Assembly (NCBI GenBank): GCA_032622095.1
Contig: CP136069.1
Span: 71,511,319-71,575,318 of the forward strand
Origin: Siphonodentalium dalli
Taxonomy: Eukaryota > Mollusca > Scaphopoda > Gadilida > Siphonodentaliidae
Reading direction: 5' to 3'
DNA: 64,000 nt
Shown one piece after another: positions 33,480-44,794 of the stretch. A program made the position numbers and the translations under genes. The notes beneath the pieces are model-generated. The model had not been told where the DNA came from. It worked only from the letters and a program-made list of their open reading frames with translations, and did no database searches. Every line of letters begins with the position of its first letter. The stretch's first letter is position 1.

Positions 33480-33855
33480 CGCTTTCTAATACATCATCAA
33501 TTAACTACCTGATTCTTGTTAATACAGCAATAAGTCAACTAGATAATAAGGTTTTTAATAAAATTCTTAGTACAAAGTACTTTTAGTTCATTCTTTCTCT
33601 TGAGTTTCCAAGCTAACACTAACAGCCCCCTCCCTTTTCCCCAATCTCCCTCCCCCACCAGTAAAGAATCTACACTACTGTTTACTCTTTAGTTAGAGCT
33701 TAATTATAATATTTGATTATATCTGTATACCTTACTCAAATCAGCTTTTTCATCCATCTGACCATGGATGCATCTTTGTCCCAGCTTTTATCCCTGATTC
33801 TGTTCAGTTTCTGGTCAATCGTTTTGTGCTCCTGCGAATATGAGGTCTGCGCATC
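33480..33855. other. Unassigned sequence
   Basis: No gene or repeat structure recognised. Confidence 0.45.
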
Positions 33856-34232
33856 CACAAGCTTTGTAATAGTGTGTCTTTTGTTTGCAGAATAAGGTCC
33901 CCAGAGGGTGAATTTAGCAGGCTACCATCAACAAATTCGCCCTCTGGGAACCTCATTCTGCTCAGGCCTCAACTGCTAATATGGGAGACCTAGTTTCAGA
34001 TTGAAATTCCCCACTTGTTCGCCCTCAATTATGCATTTTATCTTCTGCAAATTAGGGGATATATAAACTGAACAGAAGGGAAAAAGTAAATAAAAACAAT
34101 GTTAATTTACTTCCCAGAAGATGAGGCCTAAGCAGAGTGATGTCTCCAGAGGGTGAATTTTGTGATGCTAGCCCACTGTGCAGGATAACCTCACTAAATT
34201 CACCCTCTGGGGACCTCATTCTGCTTAGGCCT
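33856..34232. repeat. Paired-palindrome element, GAATGAGG family
   Basis: A shortened palindrome (33889-33962) and a full one (34134-34227) flank the family core (GGCCTCAACTGCTAATATGG, AGAAGGGAAAAAGTAAATA). The left end carries the degenerate AAGCTTTGTAATAGTGTG. Confidence 0.85.
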
Positions 34233-34404
34233 CATCTCTGGAAGGTGTCTTTAATAAAAATTCTTTTTCTTTTTTAGTTTAATTTCTCTATATCCCCAAA
34301 CTAGCAGATGACACATTGCATCATTGAAGTGCCCAATGGGTTCACATCACGATATTCACCATCTGGGAACTTAAATCTGAGTCTAGGGTCCCCAATAGCA
34401 GATG

Positions 34405-35768
34405 AGGCCATGCATAATGAGTTCCCCAGAAGATGAATTTGGTGATGCTAGCCCACTTTATAGTGACTTCACTAAATGGGTATGTGGCTGATACGGACAC
34501 TGGATGATGCGGACTCTGGCTCATACAGACCCTGGCTTAGGTCCGGCTCATATTGATCCTGTTTAAAACAGACCCTGGCTAATACGGACCTCTTTTATGA
34601 AATTCATATTTTACTTTATTGAAATATATTAACATAAATTACTGAGGTTCATAATGGTTTATATAGTGCCAGACATGAGTTTTTCGGCTGTTTGGTAAAA
34701 TTACTACCAACAGAGATAATTATCTGGTGCATCTACATAGGACATTAAAAGAGGTCAAATAGCGGTAACATATTACGTGGAATTTAACGGTGCAGTTTAA
34801 AACTAGAAAAATCGTCTCTTTCTAGGTCACTGGCAGGGATGGGAGGCGGAGATGGGAGGCTGGGGATCTTCACCAAAATTAATAGAAGAAATATTTTACA
34901 TTGGTTAACACAAAACATGTACACACACGTCCGTGACACAATGCATACAAGTTTATATGTATATTGCATGCATTGATCAGATATATTAGATGAGAAATGC
35001 ACAATGAGAGCTGGTCTCGATATGTGGTCTCATTCAGGTCCCACCTCTTGAAACCTGCTACTGATGCCTGAGAACGCAAGTGATAAGTGTGTCATTTGTC
35101 TAAAAATTGCATGTCACATTAACTTTATGCAACAAAAGAAGGGCAATATGTCAATCATTGAGCAATAATTAGAGTTCAAACGGATGTAGTAGCTTGTCAA
35201 CCACGAAGTCTCGCCAATTCAATTTCACAGTGGTAAAAATTTATACAAACTTTCAGTGTCAACATTATTATATATCTTTCAGTGTCAACATTATATCTTT
35301 CATTATCCATGGATGGAATTATGTTATATATATGAATTTGTTGTTATGTCCACATGATATTTAAAGTTTGGCCAATGCTTATACAAAATCTTCAAAAAAT
35401 ATTCAGGAAAAAGTGTGGACAATGTCATTGAGGAAGTAACTGCATGTGTATGCCCTAAGCTCTAGAATTGATGGAGAGCATGACAATTAAGCTGTCTTTA
35501 TTACAACTTTTATTTCAACTACTAATTGATTTGAACTACAATATTTCTCAAACACAAGAAAAACATATTTCAGTCATATTCCGGGGTCCGTATCAGCCGA
35601 GGTACGTATAGGTCAGGGTCCATATCAACCAAGATTCATATGAGTCCGGGTCCGAAACAACCGGTGGTCTGTAAAAGCCAAGGTTCGTATCGGCCAGGGT
35701 CTGTATCATCCAGGGTCCTTACCAGCCGGCATTCACAAAATTCACCATCTGGGGTCATCATTCTGCAA
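34405..35768. repeat. GAATGAGG palindrome split by another fold-back element
   Basis: The left half (about 34410-34476, ATAATGAGTTCCCCAGA to ACTTCACTAAAT) and right half (about 35735-35768, TTCACCATCTGG to ATTCTGC) are separated by about 1.25 kb bounded by inverted 16-bp repeat arms. The inner element evidently landed in the palindrome loop. Confidence 0.75.
34478..35732. mobile_element. Fold-back element with arms of 16-bp tandem repeats
   Basis: The left arm (about 34488-34590) has about seven degenerate units like ATACGGACCCTGGCT. The right arm (about 35582-35728) has eight or nine units of the complement, like GGGTCCGTATCAGCC. The middle (34600-35575) has no recognised gene. Arms built of short tandem repeats are the design of Foldback-type elements. 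The exact borders are uncertain. Confidence 0.7.
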
Positions 35769-35848
35769 ATATCTGGCACCATATTCTCAAACCAGATTGC
35801 GATATTAGTCAGATCCAAAGATGCTATTCTTATTCTTTGTAGATAGTG

Positions 35849-36072
35849 TACAGTAATGCCCTAAATAATCGACTCCTTAACCACAGCAGAATTATGGGTA
35901 ACTTTTCAGGTTTAGTCGGAAATATGGCTTGTTGCTATTCATCTCTGTGAGAGCTTTCCGATATTGAGAGCTTTCCGATGAATGGCAATAAGCCATATTT
36001 CCGACTAAATCCTGAAAAGTTACCCATAATTCTGCTGTGGTTAAGGAGTCGATTATTAAGGGCATTACTGTA
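35849..36072. mobile_element. TA-type fold-back element, complete (copy F)
   Basis: Element 35851-36070 with ends CAGTAATGCCC and GGGCATTACTG, flanked by TA. The apex shows a small duplication of GAGAGCTTTCCGAT. Confidence 0.93.
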
Positions 36073-36239
36073 TCTCTTCCTGGCAAGTTTGAATTGGATT
36101 CCGGGTAGAAAATAATAAATACAAATTGAGGACACCTCATATCAATTAATATTAATTTTATTTTTGATTTATTCTAGTTACATACAACGTTTCAGTACAG
36201 TTTTACGGGCTATTTTAAGAACAGACAGTTCAAGTGATC

Positions 36240-36628
36240 TCCCGGAATCCGAATTAATGCTCCTAAATTACTATTTCTTTCAATTTCTTTGATTATTTGA
36301 TTCGAGTCGAGGAACCCACCCATCAGTGCTCATAGTTATCAGATATCAATTTTTGAAATCAGTTATTTTTCACCACCTGGAATATTTGCCGGCCTGGCAA
36401 ATATTCGACGAATGCCAACAGACATACTCTCGATACCAAACTGCGATGAACAAAATGTTGATATATAACTCTTTTTGGGCAATTTTATACTACAGTTGAC
36501 AGTGGTTAGTATTATTTTTTGGCAATTAATTGATTCTGATAACTGAAGTGGCATTTCAAGAAATGTTGTTGTTGTCAGAATTTGATGATATGGGGACCAT
36601 CAAATCGGATTGTGTACCTTAATATTGG
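36240..36628. mobile_element. Decayed TTAA-type MITE, family 2
   Basis: It shares GATTCGAGTCGAGGAACCC (about 36300) and ATATGGGGACCATCAAATCGG with the complete family members at 48391, 49086 and 61487, but the termini are eroded (ATCGGATTGTGTACCTTAA on the right). Confidence 0.8.
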
Positions 36629-36769
36629 CTGCCCTTATGTTGCCAAGGTGCTCCGAACTGCAGTGGGGTATCCTTTGGTCCACTGATATTCACATCTCTA
36701 GTTTCCTAAGTAGTGTTTGAAGAAGACATCCTGACCTGATTAACAGGCCTCAAAATAATGAAAATATGG

Positions 36770-37152
36770 TGCTGGAAATTTGCAGAATGAGGTCCCCAGA
36801 GGGTGAATTTATTGATGTTACAGCTGGGTAGCATCACTAAATTCACCCTCTGGCTACCTCATTCTGCTTAGGCCTCCTCTTATCTGGAAGTATATTTATT
36901 ATCAAATTAACTAGTGTACAAACTTCTTTAGAAAGATATTTTTCTATTTTAGTTTAGTTTCTTTATATCACCAAATTGGCAGACAACACAATCAAGCATA
37001 ATCGAGGTGACCGATTGGAGCACATCATCTTCTGGGAACTTAAATCTGAGTCTATGTCTCCCATAGAGGTCCCCAGAGGATGAATTTGGTGACGCTAGCT
37101 GACTGCGGTGTTGCATCACTAAATTCATCCTCTGGGGACCTCATTCTGCATA
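36770..37152. repeat. Paired-palindrome element, GAATGAGG family
   Basis: Palindromes at about 36779-36870 and 37063-37148 flank a diverged core of about 190 bp. Confidence 0.85.
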
Positions 37153-37207
37153 TATCCGGTGCCATATTTTGAGGCCTGAAACTGACCATTTAATGATTGT
37201 TTTCAGA

Positions 37208-37590
37208 TGATTTTTAGCTCACCTGATACGAAGTCTCCAATGGGGGCTATAGTCATCACTCCTCGTCCATCGTCCGTCCATCTGTCAACAATCGTCTTCT
37301 TCTCCAGAACCATAAGACCAAATGGGTTCATATTTGGTGTGGATATTCCCTGTGTGACTTACATTCAGATTTGGAAAACTGAGGTCACCCGGTCAAATAG
37401 TTGCAAAGTCAGGGCCATAACTCTATCCCTCCATAGTAATTTTTCAAATGACTTCTCAAGAACCATCGGACCTGTTTAGCTTATATTTGGTATGGAGTGT
37501 CCTTGGTTGACTGGAGGTCACATTTGTTAAAATGGGGTCACTGGGTCAAATATGGGTAGAGCCAGGGACATAACTCTTAAAAAAAAAAAT
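37208..37590. repeat. AGCTCACCTGA-type dispersed repeat
   Basis: It opens TTTTTAGCTCACCTGATACG and has degenerate units of about 150 bp containing GGGTTCATATTTGGT and GAGGTCACCCGGTCAAATAG. It is the same family as the long array at 44795-46790 and provides the uninserted counterpart for the MITE at 45038. Confidence 0.8.
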
Positions 37591-38100
37591 TTTTAGATTG
37601 AACTTGCTCAATTTAACAAATAAAAAAAAAACAAGAATATTTTTTTTAATTCAAAAAATAATATTTTATATCTAATTTAATTGATTTTTTTTTTATTAAA
37701 AACAAACATTTTTGAACAAACACGCCTGTTATGAAACACTTACTCTTGCAATGTATCAATACAAGCATGCCTTATTACACAGGTCAGATAAGATCTATCA
37801 TACCTGTTTTGATAAACAAATAACAACTGGTGAAATGGGGGGTCATTAAAGTTCAATTTAAATATGAGATGGAATCTCATGTGTTCTAAGCAGTCTGGCT
37901 TGGCTTGTCAACAAATTACACACATCGAGAGGTCCTTGGATCATGTGAATAGGGACAGTTATGAGATTTAAAACTATTATTTGAGCTTTTGAATTCAAGT
38001 TAGGTATTGATATATGGATTCTTGTGTTCATATCTTTGACAATTTTCAGTAATAGATGTAACGGGTGGTACAATATTATGTATATAGGCTGTTAACTCTT
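37590..38100. other. Low-complexity A/T stretch and unassigned sequence
   Basis: Poly-A/T runs lie at 37580-37700; the remainder has no recognised feature. Confidence 0.5.
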
Positions 38101-38104
38101 TTTA

Positions 38105-40930
38105 TGTTTACCCATACCATGGTATGGTAAACATAGTGTCAACGTCCGGATTGACCACTCGTCGTTCGTCTGTCCGTCCGTCTGTCTGTCTGTCCATAGA
38201 CATTTTACGCATGGTGCGATAACTCAAACATTTTCTATTTGATCGGAACCAATTTTATATATGAATTTCTCAGCACAAATGACAGATCAAGTTCGAATAT
38301 GGGTTTGATCCGACTATTTTTAACTGAGTTATGGCCCTTTTTCTAAAAAATATTCACTCTTGAATTTTTTTTTTTTAGATTGAATATCTCGCTCAATTTA
38401 ACCAACAAAAAAAAACAAAAAATAAATAGAACCAAAAATATAATAAAATATTTTTTGTTTAAAGGGGTACTGTACGCCAAATGTTGTTGTTGGTTTCTAT
38501 AGTCTCCGAGTCGGAGAATAAGGTAACAATTTTTCCATTATTTGAAAGTCTGTTGAGTACGAAGTCATGTTACGGATGACAAATTTACCGGAATGCAAAA
38601 ATACAAATTTTCGTTGTCGAGTAATTTTTGTAAAGTTTTCAACCAAATGAGTCAAATAAAAGTTATATTATATGCATACTAATCCCATATAATCATTTAA
38701 GTTATTGTATCGTCGCTAGTCAATGAGTGGCTTGAGTGTTCTCCCCGTATCATCATAATATTTTAAGCGATCGTGTGTGCGATCGGTTTAAAAATCCAGT
38801 ATCCCTCAATTACTGTTTTTGATTACGGTAATTCGTAATTTAATTGACGCCATTTTATGACTCCAGTCATAAATACAATTTATATCAAATTATTAACTTT
38901 TAAATTATTAAATTTTAAGATAGCCTATTAACCTGACCGTTTACAGAATACATCTTCGACTCAAATTACTTATGTTTATATATATTATCGATATTAGATC
39001 GTTGTTGTCATCGGAAATTTAATGAAAATGGCGTACAGTACCCCTTTAAATAATAAAAAAAAAAATTTAAGTTAAATTTTTTTTTTAAACTAACACCATT
39101 ATAACTCTGCCAAGGGTACCCCGAGTCACCACACCAAATTTTTTTAAATCGGTCCAAAATCTTGTGTTATGTACTGGTAAATTTGTTTGGAGCGACAATA
39201 AATCCAATTCACCGATTCCATCCCATGTCTTTGGACTACTTCTACTGAGCTATTGATAAGGCTATATTATTTTCTGATGTCTCTTATGCCAATGCGCAGA
39301 TAAAGAAAGCTATGGTATATAATTTTAAAAATTTCAACAATACACATCACATGAGGTCATTACATGTTATTGGTTTAATAGAGATGCCAGACTTCCACAT
39401 AAACAATGCCCTGTGATTTGTTGACAGCTCTGCTATATAATTGATATTAATGGGTCAGCAGTGAGGTGTCTTTATCTTGATGGCTGTTGTTGGTAAATTC
39501 CAATAATTTGTGTTATGTACATTTGTCTATAATAGTACATAACAGTACATTGTATACTCTATAATTCAACATAAAAACTCTCATTTATGATTCCGATCAT
39601 AGTAATTTACTATCACCAAGGGATGGGTTAACATCTGCTGATCGTGATCGACCTCTCGTTGTCTATGCTAATGAGTTGTAGATCTATTGTGCTGATAATA
39701 TTTCAAGGAAAACGGATTAGTGGTGCCAACATGATGTGTAACTACTTTTGAGGAAAATAAATTCACTTCAACTCTTAAAATATACCATTTGAATATTACT
39801 AGATGAATGGTTCTTATAGATTGGTACTTACATTGGTTCATATAGGGGCAGAATACGGGCAGAGATAAGAGATTTATTTCCCCCAACCACCCTGCCTTTA
39901 TATATGCTGTTGAATTCCAGTTTAGTACTGGTATAATAATATATAGATTCCTTGATTGTCGTTAGTCCATCCGTCGTCTGTCTGTCCGTAGCACACTTTA
40001 CGCATGGTGCGATAACTGAAATATTTTCTATCTGATCGGAACCAAATTTGGTATGTGAGTTTCTCAGCCCAAAATACAGAAGTTATGGCCCTTTTTCTAA
40101 AAAATATTCACTCTTATTTAAAAAAAAAATAAAAAAATAATTTATATTTAATTCCTTGCTCAATTTAAAAATAAATAAATAAAATAATAAAAAAAATTTT
40201 TTAAATAATTAACAAAAAAAAAAAAAATTTAAGTTAACAAAATTTGTAAAACTAACACCACTATAACTCCGCCAAGGGTACCCCGAGTCAACACACCAAA
40301 TTATGTTTAAATTGGTCCAAAATATTGTGTTATGTACTGGTAAATTTGTTTGGAGCAACATTAAACCCAATTCCCCAATTCCATCCTATGCCTTTGGACT
40401 ACTTAGCTATTAATATGGCTATATTATTTTCTGATGTCTCTTATTCCAATGTGCAGATAAAGAAAGCTATAGTATCTAATTTAAAAAAAAGCTTCAAGAA
40501 TACACATCACATGCTGTTAACAGTAGACTTGAACATCACTCTACAGATGGTCTGAGGTCATTATAAATGTTATTGGTTTCATAGAGATGCCAGACTTTAA
40601 CATAAACAATGCCTGTGATTTGTTGACAGCTCTGCTGTATAATTGAGATAAATATTAATGGGTCAGCAGTGAGGTGTTTATCTTGATGGCTGTTGTTGGT
40701 AGAATTTGATATGTTATCATTGTAAACTTAAATTGGAGTCTCTTGACCAAGTATTCCATGTCCAGGTCACCTTTTCACATTTAAGGCTGTGGTGGTGCAG
40801 CATTACATATCCTGTTCCAGTGCATTCTCTTATATAAATGCGAGTGACCCATCAATTCCAATAATTTGTGTTATGTACATTGTCTATAATAGTACATAAC
40901 AGTACATAACAGTATACTCTGTAATTCAAC
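38105..40930. repeat. Tandem segmental duplication, about 1.2 kb unit
   Basis: The unit at about 38150-39580 recurs at about 39960-40930. Landmarks are TTTACGCATGGTGCGATAAC (about 38204 and 40001), CCAAGGGTACCCCGAGTCA (about 39110 and 40273) and TGTTGACAGCTCTGCT (about 39419 and 40620). The offset falls from about 1.8 kb to about 1.2 kb once the 583-bp MITE in the first unit is discounted. The second unit also gained about 120 bp at 40730-40855, including a GCATTCTCTTATATAA piece. Confidence 0.88.
38459..39049. mobile_element. TTAA-type MITE, family 3
   Basis: Perfect 16-bp inverted termini AGGGGTACTGTACGCC (from 38463) and its complement (to 39045), flanked by TTAA on both sides (38459-38462 and 39046-39049). 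583 bp, no coding content. The matching place in the second duplication unit (about 40200-40250) lacks it. Confidence 0.93.
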
Positions 40931-41900
40931 ATCATCTCGTTACCCCCTACTTTGATCAAAATTTTAAGAAGTTGGAAATGTCATGCCTGATACATTAGTT
41001 GTAAATTTGATTTTCAAACCAAAAATAGGTTAGAATTGTTCTCATAGTTTGATTTCAAAACCAGTATGTTTTTAGACCAACAGTCCGTATTATCCTACTT
41101 CTGGTTAAATTTTTGGACTGAAATGGCAATTTTTTTTTACTTTATGGGGGATGTCAGGCTGGCCACAAATTTAAACTTTATGGGGATGTCAGGTTAGAAA
41201 TTTCCAAAAGATGGAGGGTTTGAAGTGCCAGTTGTAAAATTCCAACCTAAAACGGAATTTTGTGAACTTACTAGTAGGACTGTGGTCTGGTTGTCTTGAT
41301 TAAAAGGGTATGGGTTGCAGATTTGTCATTGGTGTGCATTTGAAGATGAAGACAGGGAACCTCCAGCTATGTCCCTGTTTAGAACTACTTGTCTTAGGTG
41401 ATTTTGACAAGTATTGACTCAGTCTTCAGAGTACAGTTTGTTCAGTCAGGTCATTGACTGTCTTGTATGTGTATTTGCTTTGCTTTTATGACATGACTAA
41501 GTACACACTCACTCCACTACCTGCGCAATTTATCATTAAATCTTGACTAGACAGTGACTTGCAGGCCCAGTGTGTTTATAATTGTATTTCCATTATGCTA
41601 ATTGCAATACACAGGTCACTATAATAAAAGATATTCTGTTCTGTATTTATAAGCATGGCATGGGGCAGGGTGCGGCTTGATCAATAATTTATCTGAATTT
41701 GTTATCTGTATAGACTATAGAATTCCATTGTGCATATTTAAATAGATTTATGTTAATGGATTGGTGACTGAAGAGTTTTATAATTGGCATTATTTATGAA
41801 AGTTAAGAAGTCTGGGCCATAATAGTTCATTGCAGACTAGTTAGGTTACTTTTAGTTAGACTATCTGAGAGATAACCTGTCTTTACTACTTTTAACCAGT
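40930..41900. other. Unassigned; small piece of a 300-bp dispersed repeat
   Basis: GTTGTAAAATTCCAACCTAA near 41232 relates to the repeat at 46950-47260 and 57115-57405. No gene seen. Confidence 0.5.
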
Positions 41901-41905
41901 AATCC

Positions 41906-42016
41906 TCAGTGAGAGCTTTCCAATGAATGACAACAAGCCATATTTCCGACTAAATCCTGAAAAATTACCCATAATTATGCTGTGGTTAAGGAGTCGATTA
42001 TTTGGGCATTACTGTA
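41906..42016. repeat. Half copy of TA-type fold-back element (copy G)
   Basis: One arm, from CAGTGAGAGCTTTCCAATG to GGGCATTACTG TA, again starting at the apex. Confidence 0.88.
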
Positions 42017-42114
42017 GTTTGATACTTTCAACAGTTTTAAATGTCATGCCTGAATAAACGTAGTTGGAAATATGAGGGTGAAGTCAAGATTGAAATTGTT
42101 TCATATAGTTTGTG

Positions 42115-42470
42115 TTTCCAGGCAGAGGCGGACTGGCCGATCGGGAGACCGGGAAATTTCCCGATGGGCCGGAGGCCGGAAAAATTCTGATTCCACGTGA
42201 TTTTCTATCAAGCGAGAATCCGAGGGGTTTTTTTTACGGTTTGGGGGGGGGGGTATATGTGGTCGGGCCGCCCAACCACAACTTGGGCCGCAAATGAAAC
42301 CGACGTGGGCCGCCACATGTGTTGTTTAACCAGCCGTGTATCCAATAAGATGGTACTCTTCTCACATAAATTCATGAGGGCAGAGGCGGACTGCATGGCC
42401 GATCGGGAGACCGGGAAAATTCCGGACGTAGGCCGCCACATGTGTTGTTTAACCAGCCGAATTGGCTAAT
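42115..42470. repeat. GAGGCGGACTG-type element pieces, repeated
   Basis: GCAGAGGCGGACTGGCCGAT (about 42122) recurs at about 42380 as GCAGAGGCGGACTGCATGG, and GCCGCCACATGTGTTGTTTA occurs at about 42309 and 42432. This looks like two overlapping pieces of one short DNA transposon. Confidence 0.7.
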
Positions 42471-42479
42471 CGTAATTTT

Positions 42480-44790
42480 GAAATTAAATGAACTTGTCGG
42501 CATCATATAACACCACGTAAAGACCCCATTAATCTCGAGATTTTAACGGTAACTCCCAGCTGTAAATCCCAAAAAAATTCTTACGCACCCCTCCCCCAAT
42601 TGAAATTTACAAGAAAATAGGAGCTACGATCATTTTTGTTGCCGTTAACTCAATGGCGAATCATTATTTCGGGCTGGTTCTATATAACATGCTGATAAAA
42701 GCTCTAAATAAACTTCTAATAATTATTAAAGTACTAAACTGTTTACCATGCAAGAATAATCTGCACAAACTGGAATAAAACAACCCTTTGTCTCCAATGA
42801 CTAGAATATGGTGACAAGATCATAGCCTTTGGTGATGTCACCTACCCCATTATCAACATTCAAATTTGCAGTCAGTTTCTTGAAAAATATGTGAAATCCA
42901 GTGACTGTTGATTGGCATAACCAATGTAATCATATTTTTCCCAACACTAAGTGTTTTAGGAGGAACGTTCAAATGATTTTACACATTAAAAACTAATTGT
43001 ATTCATTGTTGTTTACTATTTGAGCACAAAAAAAACTTTAAAATGGACAAAAACACCATAAAACAGTCCAAAATGGCATTTTTGGAAAAGAGTCAATACA
43101 AAGGATTCATAGGGCCAGAAGTTGATTATGGCAGATATGTGTTTAGGAATTCCAGCACAGTGTATTTAACCTAGTATATGTAAGAGGTTATGAGAAATAC
43201 AGGGCATATGGATATCAATTTATTGAGTTGTATGACCTCAAATATGGTATTTTATCACCAGTTGTGTCTAAGAATATTTTGTCTTCTCGATCATAGATGC
43301 ATAAAGAAATCATATTTTGTGCACAATATAGTGAGGCAACTAATACAACAGTAAGATATCCCTTCATTGTTCTCTAGTTTTTAAAATACTAGACCTGACG
43401 TTAGAAAGCCGGACTTAGAGAATTCCGCTAAATCTTATAAGTAGGAGTTGGTGAAAAGAATAAAGGACAGATTTCTAACATAATTCTAACGTGGTTTACG
43501 TCGACAGCCGGTTCAAAGTTGCTGCATTGAAATGAGCGATCTGCTTTCATACACGATCTAAGTTAGCCCAGCCAATTAGGACATAAAACTAACATAATTC
43601 TAAGGTGCTCCTACCCAAATCATACGTGAAGTTTCTGTACGGGTGGTAGGTCAGTCGTCGACCGAATATTGAAACTGTTGGTGTTCGGTCAGCGGCGACG
43701 TTAATATATTTGTCTGGGGGCGAATATCGGCCTTTCGATGGACACCAAAACGAGCCCTCTTCGTGTCACATTCCTCGAGATATCGGCCGCCCCCAATTTG
43801 CCGATTGCGGCCGCCCCTTGCAATTTCAAATTCTGTTCCGCTGATTTTCATTCTGTTCAGCTTTCCGTCATATTCCAGTATAGCGTATATATACTGTGTT
43901 GTGGAAGGAATAATTTTAATGGCCTTGCACTGTGTTTGTCCACAGATCTGAGGCAATTATATGGCAGTGTACGTTATACTGATTCCGCAGATTGCCATGT
44001 TCCCACCACATACACATTGTCATGCATGTTATACGCATAATGATATTGCAGCTTATGAAGATTTGTGTTGTAAAAACATGTTTCTATTCTATCAAAGCAT
44101 ATACCAAAGTTGTTGGATATAAGCTTTGAATAAAATCTTGAATCTATTCGCAGTATTCGGCACAAACTGTATATCGGTATACCACCCGTCGCCTTTTCTT
44201 TTTCAATGAAATAGTATAATATACACATAGTTGGAACTACAGACAGTTCGACCTTTCGCAACATCACCACAGGGTCACGTTAGCCATATTAGGCGATGGC
44301 TAGTCCATTTCAGCAATTTAAATTCACAGGCGATTAAAATTCCTATAAAACGACATGAGCGTGAACTTGAGCGAGTTAAGGGTATATACGCGAGGAGTTC
44401 GTAAGGGAGTAAACGAATGGGGCTATCATCATGTAGTATATGGCATTACATGTGTTTGAAAATTTACACAACACGTGAGATTGCCGGTCTGCCCCACTCG
44501 ACTTGTGGAGTCGACCTACAATCTCACTCATGGTGTAAATTTGTTGCAGACATACAATTCGTATATTCTATATATTTACAACTGCGCGCACTTCATGCAG
44601 ACGTTATCTTTTTATAATTGTACAATCGACGTGGTTGGAATTCTCGGCAACAGCATACTGTAGATGATTGTCACATTATTCCAAATTAGATAATTTCCGT
44701 ACATGTGTACTCACTGATCAAGTTGCGCTGATTCACTGAATTGACACAAAGTGTGGCTTTAAAAAGTAACCATGCAAGCATTCTATATGA
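42480..44790. other. Unassigned; CpG-rich patch at 43620-43830
   Basis: No exon was recognised. The patch at 43620-43830 has many CG dinucleotides against an AT-rich background and could be a promoter or an element end. No gene could be tied to it. Confidence 0.4.
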
Positions 44791-44794
44791 TCTA

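Noticed and set aside
43620-43960. CpG-rich patch as a gene promoter
   Set aside because: No exon, TATA box or initiator could be tied to it on either strand.
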